Shown piece after piece: positions 1 through 8,324 of a stretch of DNA of 64,000 nucleotides. Position 1 is the first letter of the stretch, and every line of letters starts with the position of its first letter. The translations under genes were made by a program, and so were the position numbers. This DNA comes from Streptomyces sindenensis (GTDB taxonomy: Bacteria; Actinomycetota; Actinomycetes; Streptomycetales; Streptomycetaceae): NCBI RefSeq assembly GCF_014649035.1, contig NZ_BMSG01000007.1, positions 124,001 to 188,000 of the forward strand, written 5' to 3'. The notes under the pieces were generated by a model. That model ran no database searches and was not told the origin of the DNA. It saw only the letters and a program-made list of their open reading frames with translations.

Positions 1-314
1 AGATGAACGATGTCGGTTCCGGTCAGGCGGGGGCCGCCGTCCGGCGTGGTGAAGACCCACTGGTACCGCGCCCACTCGTCAGGCATGTCCACCGCCGAGC
101 AACGCACCATGGTGCCGGTCCCCGCCGGGTGGCGCCGGATGTCCAGCACGAACCGTTCGACTGCGGCGATTCCCTCGCTGCGGCCCAGCGGCCCCCAGAA
201 GACCACGTCCGAGGTCAGAGCCTGGGCGAGCAGGGCCGTCACATAGCTGTCGTCCGAGGCGTTGAACGCGGAAATGAACGTGTCGATCGCGGAGCGGGCG
301 GTCTTTTCCTGCAT
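1..314 (-). CDS. NTF2/SnoaL-like domain protein (3' end cut by window edge)
   Basis: Translated from ATG at 314 the frame stays open to base 1, so the C-terminus is missing. The visible ~104 residues have the look of an NTF2-like cone fold: an N-terminal helix (TARSAIDTFISAFNASD), then VVFWGPLGRSEG, IRRHPAG and a strand ending WVFTTPDG, the pattern of SnoaL/DUF4440-type proteins. These may be small-molecule isomerases, hydrolases or binding proteins; no specific substrate can be assigned. A TTG at 356 preceded by a GGAAAG Shine-Dalgarno-like stretch stays in frame and is an alternative start that would add 14 residues. Assignment to the fold is fair; the function is unknown. Confidence 0.6.
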   Translation of the reverse strand, partial: MQEKTARSAIDTFISAFNASDDSYVTALLAQALTSDVVFWGPLGRSEGIAAVERFVLDIRRHPAGTGTMVRCSAVDMPDEWARYQWVFTTPDGGPRLTGTDIVH

Positions 315-421
315 GCCCCAGTAATACCAGCCGATTCGCGTGCGGTCGTCCCGCAAGCCGCTTTCCGGTCACGCCGGATCAACGCCGTCGCGGCACGAAG
401 GGGGCGCCCCGGCCCCGCCGT

Positions 422-1213
422 TCAGTACACCTGACGCACCGACCGCAACGCCCCGCGTCGTACCACCTTCGTCGTGCCCTCGGGGGAGGCATCCGACGCA
501 GGCGATCCGTCCGACGCAGGCGATCCGTCCGATGCAGGCGATCCCTCCGACGTCGTCGAGCCAGTGGCCTCCTTCGCCCCCACCAACCCCACCAACTCCG
601 TCAACGCGTCGATACGGAAGTCCGCCGTCTCCACCACGTCCGGGTGGTCCGCCCACCAGTGCCCGTACGGCCCCCGCCGCAGATGCGCCGTCCGCAGCCC
701 CGCCGCGGCGGCCGGGAACAGGTCGTCGGCCGGGTGGTCGCCCACGTACAGCGTCGCCTCCGGGGCCGCGCCCGACGCCTCGGCCACCCGCGCGAAGAAC
801 TCCGGATCGGGCTTCCGTACGCCCCACTCGTCCGAGGTGACCACCAGGTCGGCGGGCAGGTCCAGCGCCCGCAGCAGCTCCCCGGCCCGGACCGTGCCGT
901 CCCCCGCCACCACGACCCGCACGCCCGCGGCCCGCAGTTCGCCCAGAGCGGGCCGGACGTCCTGGTAGAGGTCCGATTCGTCGAGGTGTTCGCCGCGCCC
1001 GGCGGCGGCCCGCGCGCGACATGCCTCCTCGACGTCCATGCCGGGCCGCAGGATCCGCAGCGCGTCCGTGGCCTCGCGGCCCTGCGAGACGGCCGCGCCC
1101 ACCAACGCACCGAGCGTGTGCGGCGGTACACCGAGCCAGTCGGCCCAGGACGCCCAGTGCCGGTCGTCGCGTACGAGGGTTTCACCGATGTCGAGGACGA
1201 TCGTTTCCATCAC
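422..1213 (-). CDS. HAD-superfamily hydrolase
   Basis: About 263 residues from GTG at 1213 (ATG follows at once at 1210). Motif I is LDIGETLV near residue 7; this is a variant of DxDxT in which the second Asp is Gly, so the general acid is missing. Later motifs look intact: VVVAGDGT (motif II region), KPDPEFF (motif III lysine) and YVGDHPADD (motif IV acids). The family contains phosphatases and phosphonatase-like enzymes acting on small phosphorylated substrates in the cytoplasm. The C-terminus is low complexity, with a tandem SPASDG/SPASDA peptide. The gene diverges from fbiC, but no functional link is evident. The Gly in motif I makes efficient phosphatase activity uncertain. Confidence 0.8.
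   Translation of the reverse strand: MMETIVLDIGETLVRDDRHWASWADWLGVPPHTLGALVGAAVSQGREATDALRILRPGMDVEEACRARAAAGRGEHLDESDLYQDVRPALGELRAAGVRVVVAGDGTVRAGELLRALDLPADLVVTSDEWGVRKPDPEFFARVAEASGAAPEATLYVGDHPADDLFPAAAAGLRTAHLRRGPYGHWWADHPDVVETADFRIDALTELVGLVGAKEATGSTTSEGSPASDGSPASDGSPASDASPEGTTKVVRRGALRSVRQVY
482..540. repeat. 15-bp tandem repeat in the HAD gene 3' end
   Basis: The unit GATCCGTCCGACGCA recurs about three to four times with small changes and encodes the pentapeptide-type repeat SPASD on the minus strand. It lies beyond the catalytic domain, so copy-number change would only alter a disordered tail. Confidence 0.7.
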
Positions 1214-1360
1214 CGTTCCGACCTTAGGCGTGAGGACGCCGTCGACCGGCGCTCATCCGGGTGAGTCGGCCCGCACGAGTGACCGGGAGCACCCGGCGGC
1301 CTGCGCATACAGGTCCCAGGCCCTGGTCCGGGGCGCGCGCCTCGCTCGTATGCTCGGTTC

Positions 1361-3955
1361 ATGACCGATCCCGATCCCGATCCTCAGAGCGGACGTCCCA
1401 CCTCCAACGCCATGCGGCGTGCGCTCAAACGAGCCCGCGACGGTGTCGCCCTCGATGTGACCGAGGCCGCCGTCCTGCTCCAGGCGCGCGGCGACGACCT
1501 GAAGGATCTGGCCGCGTCCGCCGCCCGCGTCCGGAACGCGGGCCTGGAGGCCGCGGGCCGGCCGGGCGTGATCACGTACTCCCGCAAGGTCTTCATTCCG
1601 CTCACCCGCCTCTGCCGCGACCGGTGCCACTACTGCACCTTCGTCACCGTCCCCGGCAAACTGCGCCGCGCGGGCCACGGGATGTTCCTGTCCCCCGACG
1701 AGGTGCTGAAGATCGCCCGCGAGGGTGCGGCGATGGGCTGCAAGGAAGCGCTGTTCACGCTCGGCGACCGCCCCGAGGACCGGTGGCCCGAGGCGCGGGA
1801 GTGGCTGGAGGCGGAGGGGTACGACGACACCCTCGCGTACGTACGCGCCATGGCGATCCGGGTGCTGGAGGAGACGGGCCTGCTGCCCCACCTCAACCCG
1901 GGCGTCCTGACCTGGACCGACCTCCAGCGGCTGAAGCCCGTGGCCCCCTCGATGGGGATGATGCTGGAGACGACGGCGACCCGGCTGTGGTCCGAGCCGG
2001 GTGGCCCGCACCATGGCTCCCCGGACAAGGAACCGGCCGTACGGTTGCGGGTGCTGGAGGACGCGGGGCGCTCCAACGTCCCCTTCACCACCGGCATCCT
2101 CATCGGGATCGGCGAGTCCTACGAGGAGCGCGCCGACTCCCTCTTCGAGCTGCGGAAGACGGCCCGCGCCTACCACGGCATCCAGGAAGTCATCGTGCAG
2201 AACTTCCGCGCCAAGCCGGACACGGCGATGCGCGGGATGCCCGACGCGGAACTGGAGGAGCTGGCCGCCGCGATCGCCGTGGCCCGGCACATCCTCGGCC
2301 CCTCCGCCCGGATCCAGGCGCCGCCGAACCTGGTGGACGCCGAGTACGCGCTCCTCATCGGCGCGGGCATCGACGACTGGGGCGGGGTCTCGCCGCTGAC
2401 CCCCGACCACGTGAACCCGGAACGTCCCTGGCCGCACATCGACGAACTGGCGGAGAAGACGGCGGACTCGGGCTTCCAGCTCCGCGAGCGCCTCACCATC
2501 TACCCCGAGTTCATCCAGCGCGGCGAGCCCTGGCTCGACCCCCGGCTCCTCCCGCACGTCCGCGCCCTGGCCGACCCGGAGACGGGCCTCGCCCGTGAGG
2601 GGGCGATCCCGGAAGGCCTGCCCTGGCAGGAGCCGGACGAGGGCTTCACCTCCTCCGGCCGCACCGACCTGCACGCCACCATCGACACCGAGGGCCGCAC
2701 GGGCGACCGCCGCGATGACTTCGACGAGGTGTACGGGGACTGGGAGGCGCTCCGCGAGGCGGCGGCCCCCGGCATGGTCCCGTCCCGCATCGACGCCGAC
2801 GTGCGCCAGGCGCTGAGCCAGGCCGCCGACGACCCGACGAAGCTCACCGACGACCAGGCCCTCGCCCTGCTGCACGCGGACGGCCCGGCGCTGGACGAGC
2901 TGTGCCGGATCGCGGACGCGCTGCGCCGGGACGTGGTCGGCGACGACGTCACGTACATCGTCACGCGGAACATCAACTTCACCAACGTCTGCTACACCGG
3001 CTGCCGTTTCTGCGCCTTCGCCCAGCGCCGCACCGACGCCGACGCGTACACCCTCTCCCTGGACCAGGTCGCGGACCGGGCGGCGCAGGCGTGGGACGTC
3101 GGCGCGGTCGAGGTCTGCATGCAGGGCGGTATCCACCCGGACCTGCCCGGCACGGCGTACTTCGACATCGCGCGGGCGGTGAAGGAACGCGTCCCCGGCA
3201 TGCACGTCCACGCGTTCTCGCCCATGGAGGTCGTCAACGGGGCCACCCGCACCGGGATGTCGATCCGCGACTGGCTGACGGCCGCCAAGGAGGCCGGGCT
3301 CGACTCGATCCCCGGTACGGCGGCGGAGATCCTGGACGACGAGGTCCGCTGGGTGCTCACCAAGGGCAAACTGCCCACGGCCACCTGGCTGGAGGTCATC
3401 AGAACCGCGCACGAGGTGGGCCTGCGCTCGTCCTCGACGATGATGTACGGCCATGTGGACCAGCCCCGCCACTGGCTGGGCCACTTCCGCACGCTGGCCC
3501 GGCTCCAGCAGGAGACAGGCGGCCTGACGGAGTTCGTGACGCTCCCCTTCATCCACACCAACGCCCCGGTCTACCTGGCCGGCATCGCCCGCCCGGGCCC
3601 GACGGACCGCGACAACCGCGCCGTCACCGCGATGGCGCGACTCCTCCTCCACCCGCACATCACGAACATCCAGACGAGCTGGGTGAAGCTCGGCACGGAG
3701 GGTGCGGCGGAGATGCTCCGCTCGGGCGCGAACGACCTGGGTGGCACGCTGATGGAGGAGACCATCTCCCGTATGGCCGGGTCGAGTTACGGCTCGTACC
3801 GCTCCATCCAGGACCTGAAGGCCATCGCCGACCTGGCGGGCCGCCCGTCCCGTCCCCGTACGACGCTCTACGGCGAGGTCCCGGCCGAGCGTGTCGCGGC
3901 GGCCACGGCGTCGGACGGGCACCTGCCGGAGCTGCTGCCGGTGCTGCCGAACTGA
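1361..3955 (+). CDS. fbiC: FO synthase, bifunctional CofG/CofH (coenzyme F420 biosynthesis)
   Basis: This 864-residue protein is a fusion of two radical-SAM enzymes. The first [4Fe-4S]/SAM motif is CRDRCHYC (about residue 86, CofG half) and the second CYTGCRFC (about residue 543, CofH half). Known chemistry: tyrosine and 5-amino-6-ribitylamino-uracil are joined to give FO, the deazaflavin chromophore of F420. The CofH half also carries VCMQGGIHP and the C-terminal QTSWVKLG typical of the family. The ATG at 1361 gives a full-length protein. A TATGCT hexamer lies about 12 bases upstream and a convincing Shine-Dalgarno is absent, so a leaderless or nearly leaderless mRNA is possible. Actinomycetes typically encode the two halves as this single polypeptide. 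Confidence 0.96.
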   Translation: MTDPDPDPQSGRPTSNAMRRALKRARDGVALDVTEAAVLLQARGDDLKDLAASAARVRNAGLEAAGRPGVITYSRKVFIPLTRLCRDRCHYCTFVTVPGKLRRAGHGMFLSPDEVLKIAREGAAMGCKEALFTLGDRPEDRWPEAREWLEAEGYDDTLAYVRAMAIRVLEETGLLPHLNPGVLTWTDLQRLKPVAPSMGMMLETTATRLWSEPGGPHHGSPDKEPAVRLRVLEDAGRSNVPFTTGILIGIGESYEERADSLFELRKTARAYHGIQEVIVQNFRAKPDTAMRGMPDAELEELAAAIAVARHILGPSARIQAPPNLVDAEYALLIGAGIDDWGGVSPLTPDHVNPERPWPHIDELAEKTADSGFQLRERLTIYPEFIQRGEPWLDPRLLPHVRALADPETGLAREGAIPEGLPWQEPDEGFTSSGRTDLHATIDTEGRTGDRRDDFDEVYGDWEALREAAAPGMVPSRIDADVRQALSQAADDPTKLTDDQALALLHADGPALDELCRIADALRRDVVGDDVTYIVTRNINFTNVCYTGCRFCAFAQRRTDADAYTLSLDQVADRAAQAWDVGAVEVCMQGGIHPDLPGTAYFDIARAVKERVPGMHVHAFSPMEVVNGATRTGMSIRDWLTAAKEAGLDSIPGTAAEILDDEVRWVLTKGKLPTATWLEVIRTAHEVGLRSSSTMMYGHVDQPRHWLGHFRTLARLQQETGGLTEFVTLPFIHTNAPVYLAGIARPGPTDRDNRAVTAMARLLLHPHITNIQTSWVKLGTEGAAEMLRSGANDLGGTLMEETISRMAGSSYGSYRSIQDLKAIADLAGRPSRPRTTLYGEVPAERVAAATASDGHLPELLPVLPN

Positions 3956-4002
3956 GGGAACTGGGGGCGGGGAGGGAGGGGGCTTGGTTCCCCCTCCCTC
4001 TA

Positions 4003-4413
4003 GCCCGCGCAGCCCACCCGGGCCTGCGCTTCGACGTCGGTCCGATGTCCACACTGGCGGCCGGCGACGGCGAACTCGGCGGCATCCTGGCGTTCTACTC
4101 CACCCACCACCTGCCTCCGGCTGAACTGCCGCAGGTGTACGGGGAGTTCTACCGCGTCCTGGCCCCCGGCGGGCGCCTCCTCCTCGTCACCCGGGTCGGC
4201 GAGGAGGAGCACCAGCGGCGTACGTACGGCTGCGGTGACGGCGACCCCGCCCCCTTCGACAGCTACCGGCTGCCCGCGGACCGGATCGCCGGGCTGCTGG
4301 AGCGCGCGGGCTTCGCGATCACGGCGCAGACGCTGCAAGCGCCGGAGGAGGGCGCGAAGCGGCCGGTGGTCAGTTTCCTGGCGAGAAGGCCGACCACGGT
4401 CGAAGCACCGTAG
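4003..4413 (+). pseudogene. Truncated SAM-dependent methyltransferase
   Basis: The frame contains the C-terminal half of a class I methyltransferase: GLRFDVGPMSTL, the post-II segment GGILAFYSTHHL, the helix/strand YRVLAPGGRLLLVTRVG and a final substrate-side segment YRLPADRIAGLLERAGF. The N-terminal Rossmann motif I (GxGxG) that binds SAM is absent, and homology starts just after an in-frame TAG upstream of 4003. An ATG at 4045 could start a ~122-residue product, but it would lack the cofactor site. It is read as a 5'-deleted remnant immediately downstream of fbiC. Confidence 0.7.
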
Positions 4414-4425
4414 AAACGCCTGGGC

Positions 4426-5475
4426 TTACGCAGCTGCGCGTTCGCCCACCGGCCGCCTGCGCTGGGCCACGTCGGTCAGGGAGGGCGGAGTCCACACGCA
4501 GTCCGGCGGGTAGACGTCGGTGCCGGGGGCGACGATTGCGTCGATCCGGTCGAGCGTCTCGTCGTCCAGCGTGAGCGAGGCGCCCTTCAGCAGCCCCTCC
4601 AACTGCTCCATCGTGCGCGGGCCGATGATGACCGAAGTGACGGCGGGGTGGGCGAGGGGGAAGGCGACCGCCAGCTCGGGCAGGGTCGTCCCGATGCTGT
4701 CGGCCACGGCGACGAGCTGCTCGACGACGTCCAGCTTGGTGGCGGTCAGCGGGGCGTCCGGGTCGAACCGGTGCGGATGCAGCGCCGCCCGCCCGCTGGT
4801 CAGGTCGATGGCCCCGCCCTTGCGGTACTTACCGGTCAGGAAGCCGGAGGCCAGCGGGGACCAGGTCAGCACGCCCATCCCGTACCGCCGGCAGGTCGGC
4901 AGGACGGCCCGCTCGATGCCGCGCGCGAGGATCGAGTACGGCGGCTGCTCGGTCCGGAACCGCCCGAGCCCGCGCCGTTCGGCGACGACGTGCGCCTCCA
5001 CGATCTCCTCGGCCGGGAACGTCGAGCAGCCGAAGGCGCGGATCTTCCCCGCCCGCACGAGGTCGGTCAGCGCGGAGAGGGTCTCCTCGATGTCCGTGGT
5101 GTGGTCGGGGCGGTGCACCTGGTAGAGGTCGATCCAGTCGGTGCCCAGGCGGCGCAGGCTCTCCTCGACCGCCTTGACGATCCAACGCCGCGAGTTCCCG
5201 CCCCGGTTGGGCCCTTCGCCCATCGGGAAGTGGACCTTGGTGGCGAGGACGACGTCGTCGCGCCGTCCCTTCAGCGCCTTGCCGACGATGGTCTCGGACT
5301 CACCGGCGGAGTACATGTCCGCGGTGTCGACGAAGTTGATGCCCGCGTCGAGGGCGGCGTGGATGACGCGTACGGAGTCGGTGTGGTCGGGGTTGCCGAC
5401 CGAGCCGAACATCATCGTGCCGAGACAGTGCGCGCTGACCTCGATGCCGGTGCCGCCGAGTGTGCGGTAGAGCAT
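4426..5475 (-). CDS. Aldo/keto reductase
   Basis: A 349-residue NADPH-dependent oxidoreductase of the AKR fold. Visible signatures are FVDTADMYSAGESE (catalytic Asp and Tyr), LATKVHFPMGEGPN (catalytic Lys), DLYQVHRPD (catalytic His) and the C-terminal SVIIGPRTMEQLEG phosphate-binding segment. The start MLYRTLGGTG is the usual AKR N-terminus. It probably reduces aldehydes or ketones in the cytosol; the natural substrate is not evident. It stands alone, convergent with the methyltransferase remnant (12 bases between the two ends). Confidence 0.92.
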   Translation of the reverse strand: MLYRTLGGTGIEVSAHCLGTMMFGSVGNPDHTDSVRVIHAALDAGINFVDTADMYSAGESETIVGKALKGRRDDVVLATKVHFPMGEGPNRGGNSRRWIVKAVEESLRRLGTDWIDLYQVHRPDHTTDIEETLSALTDLVRAGKIRAFGCSTFPAEEIVEAHVVAERRGLGRFRTEQPPYSILARGIERAVLPTCRRYGMGVLTWSPLASGFLTGKYRKGGAIDLTSGRAALHPHRFDPDAPLTATKLDVVEQLVAVADSIGTTLPELAVAFPLAHPAVTSVIIGPRTMEQLEGLLKGASLTLDDETLDRIDAIVAPGTDVYPPDCVWTPPSLTDVAQRRRPVGERAAA

Positions 5476-5757
5476 GGTCGAGCTCCCTGGTGGGTGCGGG
5501 GTTGCTGGGGCCGGATCCGGGTCCGTGCGCGCACTGTAGGACTTCGAGTGGACTCGATGGCAAGCGCGCCGCCAGCCCTGCGGCTGCCTCTTCCCTCACG
5601 TTGGCTTTGCCCCTTGATCGTTTGCTGGGTGGGCCACTGCTGGATGACGCCCGGCAGGTGGGGGGCGGCCTTCCGTTTCTTTCTGTCATGACCCGGGCAA
5701 GTCTTGCGGGAGTCACACCAGCCGTGACGTGCTGCCGAGTCAGGAGCGATAGAGGTC

Positions 5758-6615
5758 ATGCGAACTTCGTCGATGCCGGATTTCCTCCGCAAGGTCCGCA
5801 GGAAGGCACCCCCGGCCGCAGCCGGATCACGTCCCTTCCGCAACCGAAAAGTCGGCCGCACCGCCACCACCCTCGCCGCCGCAGGCCTCCTCGTGCTGGG
5901 TACCGCCTCCGCCGCCCACGCCGACCCGCCGCGCAGCCTCCCCCAGAACGCCGGTGGTTACGAGCAGACCTTCTCGCCCGCCTACGACTACGACGGCGAC
6001 GGCTGTTACGCCACTCCCGCCATCGGTCCGGACGGCACCCTCGCTCCGGGGCTCAGGACGACCGGTGCGATCAACGGCAGTTGCCGGGACCGGTGGGACC
6101 TGGACAACTCCCAGACGTACGCCCGCTCGAAGTGCAACAACGGTTGGTGCGGCATCGTCTACGCGAGCTACTTCGAGAAGGACCAGGCCGTCCACGGCAG
6201 TGGGCTCGGCGGGCACCGGCACGACTTCGAGCACGTCATCTCCTGGGTCAACCAGGCGTCGAACCAGGTGGATTACGTCTCGACCACCCAGCACAGCACC
6301 GTCAAGACCTACCCGCGCTCACAGGTACGGTTCGACGGTTCGCACCCCAAGGCCGTCTACCACAAGGACGGTCCGAGCACGCACTTCTTCCGTCTCGCCA
6401 ACGGCAACGACGAGCCGCCGGAGAACCACTACGGCAACTGGCGCTACCCCCCGATCGTCGACTGGAACGGCTTTCCCAGCGCGGAGTTGCGCGACAAGCT
6501 CATGAACGCCGACTTCGGGGCCGCGACCATCAAGGTCACCGACAAGGACGACCGCTTCCGCCATCTCCTCAACAACTCCAAGCCCGCCGGGATCCCCTTC
6601 GATCCCTGGGCGTGA
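5758..6615 (+). CDS. Secreted NPP1/NLP-family (necrosis-inducing-like) protein
   Basis: A 285-residue exported protein. Residues ~25-55 form a basic segment followed by a hydrophobic stretch and an AHA-type signal peptidase site (TASAAHADPP). The mature part contains GHRHDFEHVI, matching the GHRHDWE signature of NEP1-like/NPP1 proteins with Trp replaced by Phe. Eukaryotic and Pectobacterium members bind plant sphingolipids and lyse membranes; in Streptomyces the role is unknown. Four Cys in the mature region could form two disulfides. ATG 5758 is preceded by AGGAGCGATAGAGG; ATG 5773 is an in-frame alternative. The gene is monocistronic. Confidence 0.88.
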   Translation: MRTSSMPDFLRKVRRKAPPAAAGSRPFRNRKVGRTATTLAAAGLLVLGTASAAHADPPRSLPQNAGGYEQTFSPAYDYDGDGCYATPAIGPDGTLAPGLRTTGAINGSCRDRWDLDNSQTYARSKCNNGWCGIVYASYFEKDQAVHGSGLGGHRHDFEHVISWVNQASNQVDYVSTTQHSTVKTYPRSQVRFDGSHPKAVYHKDGPSTHFFRLANGNDEPPENHYGNWRYPPIVDWNGFPSAELRDKLMNADFGAATIKVTDKDDRFRHLLNNSKPAGIPFDPWA

Positions 6616-6638
6616 AGGCCACCGGGGCCCGATGAGTC

Positions 6639-6670
6639 GTTGCGCCGTTGCGCCGTTGCGCCGTTACGCC
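6639..6670. repeat. 8-bp tandem repeat (CGTTGCGC)
   Basis: The octamer CGTTGCGC is repeated three to four times just downstream of the NPP1 gene in the convergent intergenic space. No coding or hairpin role is evident. Confidence 0.7.
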
Positions 6671-6785
6671 GGAGGAGAGGCGCGTCGGTAGTCGCTCGGT
6701 GAGGCTCCGATCGGGGGGCCTCGACCGTCGGCGGGCGGTCGAGGTGCGCCCGGGCCCAGCCCAGTACGGGCGCCGCCCCCCGTGG

Positions 6786-7412
6786 TCAGGTCGCCCGGGT
6801 GCCCGACGTCCGCTGGTCCTGGCCCTGGTCCTGGTCGTGGTCCTGGTGCCGGAGCGGACCGTGATCCCCGTCCCGGCAGGCCAGGCCGCGCAGCAGCAAG
6901 TCCAGGTAGCGGGCGAACGGCGGCTCCTTGGGGGCGTTGCCCGTGGCGGCCAGCCACCGGACGACGCCGAGGCCGAAGAGGGCCCAGTTCTCCTCGGCCT
7001 GCCGTACGTCGGCGCCGCCGGCCCGGAACGCGGCGACGGCCCGGTCGCGCAGCCGCCCGAAGGACTCGGGGTGGTGGCGGTGCGGCCGGGCCACATGCGC
7101 GGCGTATCCCGGCACCGCCAGGAACTCGTCGTGCATCGCCCACGCCAGTCGCGTCAGCCAGTCGAGCCAGTTCTCGTCATCGGGCTCGTCCTCGGGGAGC
7201 ACCCGCTCGACCATGACCTCGCTGACGAGGTCCAGCACACCGTCGCGGTCGGGCACCCACCGGTACAGCGACGAGTGCGAGACCCCGAGCCTCGTCGCGA
7301 GCTCCCGCATGGTGAGCGTCGCGACGTCCCCCTGGAGGGCGGCCTCGGCGATCCGCTCCCGGCTCAGCCGGGGTGGCCGTCCGGGCCGCGTTTTCCCTCC
7401 GGTGCTGTTCAT
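6786..7412 (-). CDS. TetR/AcrR-family transcriptional repressor
   Basis: This 208-residue protein has an N-terminal helix-turn-helix at about residues 15-60 (RIAEAALQ, TMRELATRLGVSHSSLYRWVPDRDGVLDLV), followed by an all-helical ligand-binding domain of the TetR_C type. The C-terminal tail is a low-complexity His/Asp/Gln run (HQDHDQDQGQDQ). It is divergent from the small gene at 7485, and a near-perfect palindrome lies between them, so autoregulation and control of that neighbour are likely. The inducer is unknown. Confidence 0.9.
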   Translation of the reverse strand: MNSTGGKTRPGRPPRLSRERIAEAALQGDVATLTMRELATRLGVSHSSLYRWVPDRDGVLDLVSEVMVERVLPEDEPDDENWLDWLTRLAWAMHDEFLAVPGYAAHVARPHRHHPESFGRLRDRAVAAFRAGGADVRQAEENWALFGLGVVRWLAATGNAPKEPPFARYLDLLLRGLACRDGDHGPLRHQDHDQDQGQDQRTSGTRAT

Positions 7413-7445
7413 CGGGGCAGCGTACGCAGAGAAGGCGCGCGCCTA

Positions 7446-7466
7446 TTAGTGACCGTTGGTCGCTAA
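7446..7466. promoter_or_regulatory. Palindromic operator of the divergent TetR regulator
   Basis: Arms TTAGTGACC and GGTCGCTAA are separated by GTT; 8 of 9 arm positions are complementary. The site sits 34 bases upstream of the TetR start and 19 bases upstream of the divergent gene start, the usual place for a TetR operator covering both promoters. Confidence 0.75.
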
Positions 7467-7484
7467 TGCTGCTACCGTCGCCCG

Positions 7485-7883
7485 ATGGACGTACGGAGAG
7501 TGGTACAGGAACCACGGGAGATCGACGCCTCGGGACTGCCCATGGAGCACGCCCAGGCGGTGATCCTCGACGAGTTGCGCGCCCTGACGGAGCGCGAGGA
7601 GCCGTTCGCGGCGGTCCTCCGGATGCCCGCACCGCCGGAGGGGCGTACCCCGTCGGCCTCCGGCGACGTGCCCTCCGCCGCCGACCGCGTCCGGACCCTC
7701 AAGTCGATCCGGCCCGGCCTCGCGGAGTTCTGCCGCGGGCTCGCCTTCGTCGCGCCGGGGGACATCCCGGCGGAGCGCGCGGCGGCGATCCACAGCGGTG
7801 AGCAGCTCTGGGGCTGCCCGACGACGGCCACGCAGGACGTGACGGCCGCCCATGCCTGGGCCGAGGCGCGTATCAGGGCCTGA
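7485..7883 (+). CDS. Conserved-looking hypothetical protein under TetR control
   Basis: A 132-residue soluble protein with no signal peptide or membrane segment. I do not recognise the family. It is rich in Ala, Glu, Pro and Arg, with predicted helices around VILDELRALTEREEPFAAVLRM and a C-terminal TAAHAWAEARIRA. Codon usage is typical of the chromosome. Its divergent position across the TetR operator suggests it is the regulated target, but what it does cannot be told. Confidence 0.65.
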   Translation: MDVRRVVQEPREIDASGLPMEHAQAVILDELRALTEREEPFAAVLRMPAPPEGRTPSASGDVPSAADRVRTLKSIRPGLAEFCRGLAFVAPGDIPAERAAAIHSGEQLWGCPTTATQDVTAAHAWAEARIRA

Positions 7884-8324
7884 GAGCTCAGCCCGGAGTG
7901 GGCTGGAAGTAGGCCGTCTTTCGGTAGCCGGGGCGCGGAGGGGGGCCTCCAGCGTGACCGGGGCGCCCTTCCGGGTCGGCTTCAGGCGGACCGGGACGGT
8001 GCGTTCCGCGCCCTAGGGGATCGGCGGCGCGAGGGCGGAGGCGACCTCGTCCCGGTTCAGCCGGCTCACATGGTGGCCATGAGCGCCGGAACTCACGGGC
8101 GGTCGAGTAGGCACGAGGGTCCGCGCACTGTCCGGTGAGGACGTGGGCGCGGGCCCTGCGGTGTACGGGGGCCGCCGTACGGTTCGCGCTGACGCCGGCC
8201 GTCCTCTTCCCGCGGGACGTGCTGCTCGTCGCGCCCAGCCGGGGGCTGCGGCTGCCGGACGCCGGCGATCCATGAGGGACGGCGGCGGCTCCCGTGGGGC
8301 CTTGGCCGCTGACAGACTGACCCC
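7884..8324. other. Intergenic region with a doubtful 46-codon frame
   Basis: 441 bases without a convincing gene. On the plus strand a GTG-started frame at 8135-8275 encodes 46 residues (ending RGLRLPDAGDP) with plausible hydrophobic segments (VRFALTPAVLFPRDVLLVAPS) and may be the remnant of a membrane protein. No clear ribosome binding site was seen. The last 50 bases presumably hold the promoter for the NTPase-TPR gene. Confidence 0.4.

Noticed and set aside
1253..4054. A 933-codon open frame antisense to fbiC
   Set aside because: It is a codon-bias shadow: fbiC on the other strand has clear motifs, and the antisense product is low-complexity Arg/Gly/Val-rich with no domain.
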